Made by a program: the position numbers and the translations under genes. Below, piece by piece: positions 1 through 7,455 of a DNA stretch of 64,000 nucleotides. The notes beneath the pieces are model-generated. The model searched no databases and was not told the origin of the DNA. It worked only from the letters and a program-made list of their open reading frames with translations. The first letter of the stretch is position 1. Every line of letters begins with the position of its first letter. The DNA comes from Streptomyces shenzhenensis. Lineage in GTDB: Bacteria; Actinomycetota; Actinomycetes; Streptomycetales; Streptomycetaceae. The stretch lies in NCBI RefSeq assembly GCF_021462265.1, contig NZ_JAJONF010000006.1, forward strand, positions 62,001-126,000, in the 5' to 3' direction.

Positions 1-643
1 GGTCCTTGAGCAGGTCCAGGATCTGCGCCTGGACGGTCACGTCCAGGGCGGTGGTCGGCTCGTCGGCGATGAGCAGGTCGGGGTCGCAGACCAGGGCCAT
101 GGCGATCATCGCGCGCTGGCGCATGCCGCCGGAGAACTGGTGCGGGTAGTCCTTGGCCCGTTCCTTCGGGTTGGGGATGCCGACCTTGGCGAGCATCTCG
201 ACCGCCCGGTCCCAGGCCGCCCGCTTGGAGGCGCCCCGGTGTTTCATGAACGGCTCGGCGATCTGGCGGCCCACCGTGTAGTACGGCGACAGCGCGGTGA
301 GCGGGTCCTGGAAGATCATGGCGGCCTTGTTGCCGCGCACCTTCTCCAGCTCGGACTCGCGGGCGGTGATCAACTCCTGGCCGTCCAGGAGGATCTCGCC
401 CTCGACCGTGGTGAACTGGGGATTGTGCAGGCCGAGGATGGTCAGGTTGGTGACCGACTTCCCGGACCCCGACTCGCCGACGATCCCGAGGGTCTTGCCT
501 CGCGCCAGGTCGAACGACAGCCCGTCCACGGCCCGGACCACGCCGTCCTCGGTCTTGAAGCTGACGTGCAGGTCCCGCACGGAGAGGAAGGCACCCGCGT
601 CGGCCGGTGCGGGGGTGCCGGCGTCCTTGGTCAGAGTGGTCAC
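1..643 (-). CDS. bldKD: Oligopeptide ABC transporter ATP-binding protein, BldKD-like (3' part missing)
   Basis: ATPase subunit powering oligopeptide import on the cytoplasmic face of the membrane. Reading from a GTG at 643, the Walker A GESGSGKS lies at about residues 56-63, then come the Q-loop ([11 protein letters not shown]), the ABC signature FSGGMRQR and the Walker B LLIADEP with [10 protein letters not shown] after it. The reading frame is still open at the left edge, so the C-terminal third lies outside the window. The start follows the permease stop by about 20 bp and has a GAGGAG-like ribosome site, so it belongs to the same operon. The gene order permease, binding protein, permease, ATPase matches the Streptomyces bldK operon. 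The family call is firm; the bldK name rests on this order and on the neighbours typA and sdh. Confidence 0.9.
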   Translation of the reverse strand, partial: MTTLTKDAGTPAPADAGAFLSVRDLHVSFKTEDGVVRAVDGLSFDLARGKTLGIVGESGSGKSVTNLTILGLHNPQFTTVEGEILLDGQELITARESELEKVRGNKAAMIFQDPLTALSPYYTVGRQIAEPFMKHRGASKRAAWDRAVEMLAKVGIPNPKERAKDYPHQFSGGMRQRAMIAMALVCDPDLLIADEPTTALDVTVQAQILDLLKD

Positions 644-665
644 GACAGTTCTCCTCTTACCCGGC

Positions 666-1646
666 CTAGGCCAGCCGGACGCGCGGGTCGATGAACGCGT
701 AGGCCGCGTCGACGATGATGTTGAACAGCAGGATCATGGCGGCTGAGAACAGCATCACGCCGAGGAGCAACGGCAGGTCGCTGAAGAACACGGACTGTAC
801 GGCGAGTTGGCCGAGACCCGGCAGACTGAAGGTGTACTCGGTGATGATGGCGCCGCCGAGCAGGGAGCCGAGGTCGATGCCGAAGATGGTGACGATCGGG
901 ATCAGCGAGCCGCGCCAGGCGTAACGGAAGAAGACGTACTGCCGGGACATGCCCTTCGCGCGGGCCGTGCGGACGTGCTCCTCCTGGAGCTGCTCGATCA
1001 TCGACGAGCGCGCCATACGGGTGTACTGCGCTGCGAAGATCGTGGACAGCACCACCCAGGGGATGATCAGCCCGGTGAACCAGGTGACGGGGTCGCCGGT
1101 GAAGTTGTTGTACGCCGGTTTGTCGAACCAGTGGGTCTGGTAGACGAGGACGGCGAGCGCGAGCGGGCCCAGGAAGTAGATCTGCATGGAGCTGAGCACC
1201 ATGGCTCCGCCCGTGGCGGTCTTGTCGATCAGCGTGCCGCGTTTCCAGGCGGCCAGGAGACCGGTGCCAAGGCCGATGATCAGAAAGCAGACCGCGCCGC
1301 CCAGGGTGAGGGAGACCGTGGTGGGCAGCCGGTCCATGAGCGTCTGCCAGACCAGGTCGTTGGTGTGGTACGAGTACCCGAAACACGGGGCGGGGCAGGG
1401 GCCCTGGTCGAACTGGTTGCTGCCCAGCACCAGGTTGTGCAGGAAGATCCAGTACTGCTCGGGAACCGGCTTGTCGAGCCCGAGCACATGGTGGATGTTC
1501 GCGAGCGACGTCGGGTTGCACGTCTTGCCGCACATCAGCAGGGCCGGGTCCCGGGGCATCCCGAAGAACAGCAGGAACGTGACGATGCTCAGCAGGAACA
1601 GGATGACGATCGCACCGAGGGTCCGGCGGACGAGGAAACGCAGCAT
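666..1646 (-). CDS. bldKC: Oligopeptide ABC transporter permease, BldKC-like (DppB/OppB type)
   Basis: Inner-membrane permease half of the peptide importer, 326 aa. The N-terminus (MLRFLVRRTLGAIVILF) is the first transmembrane helix typical of DppB/OppB proteins. It is followed by a long extracellular loop with two cysteines (about residues 39-43), then five further hydrophobic segments. The ATPase-coupling EAA-like loop reads VRTARAKGMSRQYVFFRYAWR (two arginine-rich turns, about residues 225-245). The ATG start at 1646 gives a protein of normal family length. It lies between the binding protein and the ATPase gene, all transcribed leftwards. Its partner permease is the first gene of the operon. 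Confidence 0.9.
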   Translation of the reverse strand: MLRFLVRRTLGAIVILFLLSIVTFLLFFGMPRDPALLMCGKTCNPTSLANIHHVLGLDKPVPEQYWIFLHNLVLGSNQFDQGPCPAPCFGYSYHTNDLVWQTLMDRLPTTVSLTLGGAVCFLIIGLGTGLLAAWKRGTLIDKTATGGAMVLSSMQIYFLGPLALAVLVYQTHWFDKPAYNNFTGDPVTWFTGLIIPWVVLSTIFAAQYTRMARSSMIEQLQEEHVRTARAKGMSRQYVFFRYAWRGSLIPIVTIFGIDLGSLLGGAIITEYTFSLPGLGQLAVQSVFFSDLPLLLGVMLFSAAMILLFNIIVDAAYAFIDPRVRLA

Positions 1647-1748
1647 GACAGGGGCAGCTCTCTCGCGTCTGCGGGCCGGGCGGTACCCGGTACGCCGTGA
1701 CCCGCGCGGGGCGGGCGGACGTACCGGGTACCGGACCGATGGCGGCGG

Positions 1749-3551
1749 TTACTTGATGTAGAGGCGACGCGGGTCGATGCCGCCGATCACGTTGTCGTAG
1801 ACGAGCCCGCCGACCTTGGAACCGGCGATCTGGACCTGCTTGTAGTACGCCGTCGGAACGACGTTGACGAGGTCGGTGAGCAGGTACTTGTCGATCTTCT
1901 CCCAGGCCGCGGCCGACTTCGCCGGGTCGGTGATCGCGTTGGCGGCGTCGATGTCGCTGTTGACCTTGGGGTCGTTCACGTGCGAGTAGTTCGGCGAACC
2001 GTCGGCGATCGCCCGGCCGTCGTACAGCGGCGGGATCACGGTCGAGGCGGACGGCCAGTCGGCACCCCACGCGGTGTGGTAGATGTCGTAGTTGTTGGTG
2101 ACCTTGCCGATCTGGTCGTAGTACGTCTCGGCCGGGATCTCCTGGCGCTGAACGTCGAAGCCGGCCTTCTTCAGACCAGCGGCCATGGCCGTGGAGTACT
2201 GCTGGCCCTCGGGGGTGTTGATGTAACCGAAGGTCAGCTTCATGCCGACCTTGCCGGCCTCCTGGAGCAGCTTCTTGGCCTTGACCGGGTCACCGGCGGG
2301 CTTCGCCTTCTTGCCGAACGGGTCGAACGAGGAGTCGTAGCCGGTGACGGTCGGGGAGATCAGACCGCCGGCCACCTCCATGGCGTCGTTGCCGCCGTAG
2401 GCGCGGATGAACGGCGTGATGGGCAGCGCGTACGCGATGGCCTCGCGGATCTTCTTGTCCTTGATGTGGTTCATGTTGATGTTCATCTGGCCCACGTACG
2501 GCTGGTAGCCGGCGACCGTGCGGGACTTGAGGGTCGAGTCGCTGAGGACCTTGGACAGGTTGCCCGCGTCGACCTGGTTGTTGAAGCTGACGCCGGTCTG
2601 GTCGGCGCCGGTGTCCGCGAGCAGTGCCTTCGTGGACGTCTCGTACTGCTGGTTGAAGGTGAAGTCGAGCTCGTCCAGGTACTGGTGGCGGATCGGGTCC
2701 GTCTTCGGGTCCCAGTTGGTGTTCTTGACGAGGACCATCGACTTGCCGGACTTGAACGACTGGATCTTGTAGGGACCGCTCGTGACCGGGCTCTTGTCGT
2801 ACTTCGCCTGGGTGTCGCCCTTCTTGGACACCACCGCGTAGCCCGCCATGGCGAGCGCGTACGGCAGGTCCGGGTGGGCGGTCTTGAAGTGGAAGACGAC
2901 GGTCTTGGCGTCGGGCGTCTCAAGGACGCTGTCGGGCAGGTGCTTGCCCTTGTACGGGCCGTCCGGCAGCAGCTTGCGGTAGTCCGCGCCGGTGGTGTCG
3001 GCGAGCCACTGCTGGAGGTACGTCGGGCCCTGGTTGATGAACGGCGCGAAGAGCCGCTCGAAGGTCTGCCGGAAGTCCGCCGACGTGATGGGCGTGCCGT
3101 CCGCGAACTTGACGCCGTCCTTGAGGGTGTACTTCCAGGTCTTGCCGCCGTCCGTGGTGGTGCCGGAGTCGGTGGCGAGGTCACCGACGACCTCGTGGCC
3201 CTCGCCCTTGTCGTCGGTCGACTTGTACCCGGTCAGGCCTCTGTGGAGCAGGTTGGCCAGCGATCCCTCGTCGGAGACGTAGATCTGGGCCGGGTCGAGG
3301 TGCGCGTAGCTGTCCCGCTGGAGCACCTCCAGCTTGCCGCCGCTCTTGGCACCCGGCACCTCTTTCGCGGGCCCCGTGGAGTCCGCCGCGTCGCCGAACT
3401 TGATGGCCGCCTGCTGTGCCTTGGCGTTCTTCTGGTCCTGCTTGTTGTTGTCGCTCGCATCACTGCCCCCCTTGCTGCAACCGGTGAGCACGAGAGCTCC
3501 GGCCGCGAGCACTGAGACCGCCGTGTATACGTGGCGTTCGCCCCTACTCAT
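1749..3551 (-). CDS. bldKB: Oligopeptide-binding lipoprotein, BldKB-like (SBP_bac_5)
   Basis: Extracellular peptide-binding component anchored to the membrane by lipid. The signal peptide ends in a lipobox LVLTGC (Cys about residue 25 from the ATG at 3551), followed by a Gly/Ser/Asp-rich linker. The body carries features of family 5 solute-binding proteins, such as TDGGKTWKYTLKDGVKFADG and the downstream SADFRQTFERLF block. At 600 aa it matches the expected size of BldKB. I chose ATG 3551 because an AGGTGG site sits 11 nt upstream; GTG 3554 or GTG 3566 are alternatives. In Streptomyces, BldK imports an extracellular oligopeptide signal needed for aerial growth; that role is inferred here from synteny and family. 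Confidence 0.88.
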   Translation of the reverse strand: MSRGERHVYTAVSVLAAGALVLTGCSKGGSDASDNNKQDQKNAKAQQAAIKFGDAADSTGPAKEVPGAKSGGKLEVLQRDSYAHLDPAQIYVSDEGSLANLLHRGLTGYKSTDDKGEGHEVVGDLATDSGTTTDGGKTWKYTLKDGVKFADGTPITSADFRQTFERLFAPFINQGPTYLQQWLADTTGADYRKLLPDGPYKGKHLPDSVLETPDAKTVVFHFKTAHPDLPYALAMAGYAVVSKKGDTQAKYDKSPVTSGPYKIQSFKSGKSMVLVKNTNWDPKTDPIRHQYLDELDFTFNQQYETSTKALLADTGADQTGVSFNNQVDAGNLSKVLSDSTLKSRTVAGYQPYVGQMNINMNHIKDKKIREAIAYALPITPFIRAYGGNDAMEVAGGLISPTVTGYDSSFDPFGKKAKPAGDPVKAKKLLQEAGKVGMKLTFGYINTPEGQQYSTAMAAGLKKAGFDVQRQEIPAETYYDQIGKVTNNYDIYHTAWGADWPSASTVIPPLYDGRAIADGSPNYSHVNDPKVNSDIDAANAITDPAKSAAAWEKIDKYLLTDLVNVVPTAYYKQVQIAGSKVGGLVYDNVIGGIDPRRLYIK

Positions 3552-3640
3552 CACTGAAATTTCCACCTATCTCCGTGTCACCGGTACACAAACGGGAATT
3601 GCCGTGCGGTATCCGGGCGAGGACGCCCACGATCAGTTGG

Positions 3641-4675
3641 TCAGCGCGCCGTCTTCGGGTCGAAGGCGTCGCGGACCGAGTCCCCGAGCAGGTTGAAGGC
3701 CACGATGAAGATGATCATCGAGACGCCGGGGAAGAACATGTAGGTGATGTCGTTCTGCAGAACGAGTTCGGTCGATGCCTTGGAGAACATCTGGCCCCAG
3801 TCAGGGGTCGGTTCGACCACGCCGACGCCCAGGTAGGACAGGCCCGCCTCGATGGTCACGAAGCTCGGCAGGAGGTAGGTGGCCTGCACCAGAAGGGGCG
3901 TGACGACGTTCGGCAGGATCTCCCTGCGGATGATCCGCCAGGGGGTGGCCCCGCTGACCCGGGCCGCCTCGATGAACTCCCGTTCCCTGATGGCCAGCGT
4001 CGTGCCGCGCAGGATGCGGGCGAGGCTCATCCAGCCGAGCACCCACTGGACGACGATCAGCGCGACCACGCGCACATAGGTCGGCGTCTCGTCACGCGGG
4101 CTGACGAAGAGGGAGACCACGACCGGCATGCTGGCGATGAAGAACAACTGCGAGGGGAAGGCGAGCAGGAAGTCGATCAGCCGGCCGATCCAGTAGTCGG
4201 TCCTGCCGCCGAGGTAGCCGGCCGTGACGCCGAGGAGGATGCCGGTGAGCACCACCGCGACGGTCACCGCGAGGGAGATGAACAGTGAGGTCCGGATGCC
4301 GTAGATCAGCTTGGTGAACACGTCGTAGCCGTTGCCGGGTTCGAGGCCGAACCAGAACTCGCTGCTGATGCCGCCGTTGGGCTGCACCGGGACACCCGCG
4401 CTGTCGAAGAGTTCGGGACGTTCGTCCGCGTACACGGTGTACGGGTTCTTGCCGTACACCTTCGCGATGAGCGGGGCGAACAGGGCGATCAGGAAGAAGA
4501 ACCCCACGACGAACGCCGAGATGACGCCGGTGCGGTCGCGCTTGAAGCGTATCCACATCAGCTGGCCGGGTGAGCGGCCTTCGAGCTTCACCGTCCCGGT
4601 GTTCGTGTCGGGCTCCGGTCCGCCGTCCACGACGACCGACCGTCCGCCACCCTCAATGTCCGTAGGACTTGTCAC
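3641..4675 (-). CDS. bldKA: Oligopeptide ABC transporter permease, BldKA-like (DppC/OppC type)
   Basis: Second permease of the peptide importer, 344 aa, first gene of the operon. The N-terminus is a cytoplasmic, charged stretch with the OppC_N feature SPGQLMWIRFKRDRTGVIS, then a transmembrane helix (AFVVGFFFLIALFAPLI). The transport domain follows, with the coupling loop REREFIEAARVSGATPWRII and the C-terminal FNLLGDSVRDAFDPK typical of DppC. The start is a GTG at 4675 with only a weak GGAC ribosome site, so a later start is possible. It lies about 75 bp ahead of the binding-protein gene. Placing the OppC-type permease first and the OppB-type after the binding protein is the bldK arrangement. 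Confidence 0.88.
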   Translation of the reverse strand: MTSPTDIEGGGRSVVVDGGPEPDTNTGTVKLEGRSPGQLMWIRFKRDRTGVISAFVVGFFFLIALFAPLIAKVYGKNPYTVYADERPELFDSAGVPVQPNGGISSEFWFGLEPGNGYDVFTKLIYGIRTSLFISLAVTVAVVLTGILLGVTAGYLGGRTDYWIGRLIDFLLAFPSQLFFIASMPVVVSLFVSPRDETPTYVRVVALIVVQWVLGWMSLARILRGTTLAIREREFIEAARVSGATPWRIIRREILPNVVTPLLVQATYLLPSFVTIEAGLSYLGVGVVEPTPDWGQMFSKASTELVLQNDITYMFFPGVSMIIFIVAFNLLGDSVRDAFDPKTAR

Positions 4676-5311
4676 AGTTCGTCCAATTCACAGGTGTGGG
4701 TGTGCCGAACCGGCGGCCGGCACGGGTGCGCGACCGCTGTGGCATGATCCGATGAGGCGTGATCCGATGAAGCGTCAGGGCGTCCCCGCGGTGCGCGGGA
4801 ATGCCGCAGCCGGACGCGCGTAGGCGGGCGACGACGCTACGCGGCCGACCGCCGCTTCAGGACCAACCGCCGGACGGACAGGGGCAGTCGGACGCAACGG
4901 ACGGCGTGGCCGACGATGGAACCCACCTCGTGCCTGTGACACTGCACATGGGACTTCTCCTCATGACTTCACGTGTTCACCAACAGGAGGTTTCCGTCCA
5001 TACCCTCCGACACCCCTGACGGAGGGTCAGACACCCCCTGGTGCTCGTGAGTCGAGCGCTGTCCCCACAGCGCGAGACCCATTGACCCGAGCGCTACGCG
5101 GCTAACTATCTGCCATGAGCCAGGTGCCGACCACTGTCTTTAAATCTCAATTCAGTCACAGCTAGCGCGTAGTTCTTCCGAAAAATGGACAAAGCGTTCG
5201 ACGGGAGAAGGCCGCGAAACGGACTTGTTACATGGGTATCGGGCGCGGATCTCCGCATGTCGGACACCGGCCCCAGGATGGCTGACTCTCGCCCACCCGA
5301 AAACGGGTTGC
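4676..5311. promoter_or_regulatory. bldK upstream region, AT-rich patch, no convincing gene
   Basis: About 640 bp between the bldK operon and the typA terminator. It should hold the bldK promoter region. The part near 5125-5215 is clearly poorer in GC than its surroundings, which usually marks regulatory DNA in Streptomyces. A plus-strand promoter-like pair TTGACC (5082-5087) and AACTAT (5104-5109) is followed 6 nt later by a 16-codon open frame (ATG 5115 to TAG 5165). That frame uses codons rare in this genome (TTT, AAA, TCT, CAA), so I do not call it a gene. No longer frame in the region shows coding codon bias. Confidence 0.4.
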
Positions 5312-5350
5312 AAAAAGCCCGGGCACCCCCATCATGGGGGTGCCCGGGCT
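5312..5350 (-). terminator. Rho-independent terminator of typA
   Basis: A perfect 15-bp stem (5316-5330 against 5336-5350, loop ATCAT) is followed on the minus strand by a short T run, from AAAA at 5312-5315. It begins 25 bp past the typA stop. On the plus strand there is no T run, so it works for typA rather than for anything coming from the left. Confidence 0.9.
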
Positions 5351-5374
5351 CGGCTGTCCTGCGGTCAGGCCCGA

Positions 5375-7282
5375 TCAGCCGTGCTTGGCGCGGCTGGCGG
5401 CGCGCGCCCGCTCGCGGGCGTCCAGGTTCACCTTGCGGATGCGAACGGCCTCCGGGGTCACCTCGACGCACTCGTCGTCGCGGCAGAACTCCAGCGACTG
5501 CTCCAGCGAGAGCTTGCGCGGCGGCACGATCGCCTCGAACGAGTCGGCCGACGACGACCGCATGTTCGTGAGCTTCTTCTCCTTGGTGATGTTGACGTCC
5601 ATGTCGTCGGACCGGGAGTTCTCGCCGACGATCATGCCCTCGTACACCTCGGTGCCGGGATCCACGAACAGCACGCCGCGCTCCTGGAGGTTCGTCATCG
5701 CGAACGCGGTGACGGCACCGGCGCGGTCGGCGACCAGCGAGCCGTTGTTACGGGTCTGCAGGGGTCCGAACCAGGGCTCGTGACCCTCGTGGATGGAGTG
5801 CCCGATGCCCGTGCCACGCGTCTGCGTCAGGAACTCGGTACGGAAGCCGATGAGGCCGCGGGAGGGCACCACGAACTCCATGCGGACCCAGCCGGATCCG
5901 TGGTTGGACATGTTGTCCATCCGGCCCTTGCGGACGCCCATGAGCTGCGTGACCGCGCCCATGTGCTCCTCGGGCACGTCGACCGTCATGCGCTCGACCG
6001 GCTCGTAGACCTTGCCGTCGACGAGCTTGGTGACGACCTGCGGCTTGCCGATGGTCAGCTCGAAGCCCTCGCGGCGCATCTGCTCGACCAGGATGGCGAG
6101 CGCCAGCTCACCACGGCCCTGGACCTCCCACGCGTCCGGACGCTCGGTGTCGAGCACCCGGAGGGAGACGTTACCGATCAGCTCGCGGTCGAGGCGGTCC
6201 TTGACCTGGCGGGCGGTGACCTTGCGGTCCTTGACCGCGGCCTTGTTGTCGGCGCCCTTGCCGGTACCGCCACGGCCGACCAGCGGCGAGGTGTTGGTGC
6301 CGATGGTCATCGAGATCGCGGGCTCGTCGACCGTGATCAGCGGCAGCGGGATCGGGTTCTCGGGGTCGGCGAGGGTCTCACCGATCATGATGTCCGCGAT
6401 GCCGGCGACGGCGCAGATGTCGCCCGGGCCGGCCATCTCGGCGGGCTTGCGGGTGAGCGCCTCGGTCATCAGGAGCTCGGTGATGCGCACGTTGGACATC
6501 GTGCCGTCACGCCTGATCCACGTGACGGTCTGGCCCTTGCGCAGCTCGCCCTGCTCGACGCGGAGCAGTGCGATACGGCCGAGGAAGTTGTCGGCGTCCA
6601 GGTTGGTGACGTGCGCCTGGAGCGGGGCCTCCGCGTCGTACTCCGGAGCCGGGACGTGGGAGAGGATCGTGGAGAAGAACGGCTCCAGGCTGTCGCTGTC
6701 GGCCGGGACCGTGCCGTCCTCCGGCTTGGTCAGCGAGGCCACACCGTCACGCGCACAGGCGTAGACGATCGGGAACTCGATCTGGTCCTCGTCCGCGTCC
6801 AGGTCGAGGAAGAGGTCGTAGGTCTCGTTGACCACCTCGTCGATCCGGGAGTCCGGGCGGTCCGTCTTGTTGATGCACAGGATGACGGGCAGGCGCTGCT
6901 GGAGGGCCTTGCGCAGCACGAAGCGGGTCTGCGGCAGCGGGCCCTCGGAGGCGTCGACCAGCAGGACCACCGCGTCCACCATCGACAGACCGCGCTCGAC
7001 CTCGCCACCGAAGTCGGCGTGGCCCGGGGTGTCGATGATGTTGATGGTGATGACGTCGCCGCCATCCTTCGGGTGGTATTTCACGGCCGTGTTCTTGGCC
7101 AGGATCGTGATGCCCTTCTCACGCTCCAGGTCGTTCGAGTCCATCATGCGGTCGTCGAGCGACTCGGCGGCGTGCGCCGCGAAGGCACCGGCCTGCTTCA
7201 GCATGGCGTCTACGAGGGTCGTCTTGCCATGGTCGACGTGGGCGACGATGGCGACGTTACGGATGTCGTGGCGCGTGGCCAT
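5375..7282 (-). CDS. typA: Translational GTPase TypA/BipA
   Basis: Ribosome-associated GTPase of the EF-G/LepA superfamily, 635 aa. G1 is AHVDHGKTT (about residues 13-21), switch II DTPGHADFGGEV, G4 NKTDRPDSR. EF-G-like domains follow, then the TypA C-terminal domain (GYGTAFA-like region replaced by SRGLIGFRTEFLTQTRGTG). I place the start at ATG 7282 (MATRHDIRNVAIVAHVD); the open frame extends upstream to 7357, but those codons lack homology-like sequence. It ends at a strong terminator. BipA/TypA assists 50S assembly and growth under stress. It sits between the bldK operon and the peptide-binding lipoprotein gene, as in other streptomycetes by memory. Confidence 0.95.
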   Translation of the reverse strand: MATRHDIRNVAIVAHVDHGKTTLVDAMLKQAGAFAAHAAESLDDRMMDSNDLEREKGITILAKNTAVKYHPKDGGDVITINIIDTPGHADFGGEVERGLSMVDAVVLLVDASEGPLPQTRFVLRKALQQRLPVILCINKTDRPDSRIDEVVNETYDLFLDLDADEDQIEFPIVYACARDGVASLTKPEDGTVPADSDSLEPFFSTILSHVPAPEYDAEAPLQAHVTNLDADNFLGRIALLRVEQGELRKGQTVTWIRRDGTMSNVRITELLMTEALTRKPAEMAGPGDICAVAGIADIMIGETLADPENPIPLPLITVDEPAISMTIGTNTSPLVGRGGTGKGADNKAAVKDRKVTARQVKDRLDRELIGNVSLRVLDTERPDAWEVQGRGELALAILVEQMRREGFELTIGKPQVVTKLVDGKVYEPVERMTVDVPEEHMGAVTQLMGVRKGRMDNMSNHGSGWVRMEFVVPSRGLIGFRTEFLTQTRGTGIGHSIHEGHEPWFGPLQTRNNGSLVADRAGAVTAFAMTNLQERGVLFVDPGTEVYEGMIVGENSRSDDMDVNITKEKKLTNMRSSSADSFEAIVPPRKLSLEQSLEFCRDDECVEVTPEAVRIRKVNLDARERARAASRAKHG

Positions 7283-7455
7283 AGTGCGGCGTACTCCCGG
7301 GGTGTTGAGAAGGCCCTCTGCGTACGTCCGTGTGACGCGGGCCTGCCGGGCAAACACGCCACGGCCTCACCCCATGGTACGGGGCCGCCGCCACTGGGGC
7401 GCGCCGGGATACGTCAGTGCACTTCAGCTTGGCTTCCGCGGACTCGGCGCGGCGG

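Noticed and set aside
5106..5471. Minus-strand 121-codon frame over the typA terminator
   Set aside because: It crosses a strong terminator and AT-rich promoter DNA and has no codon bias.
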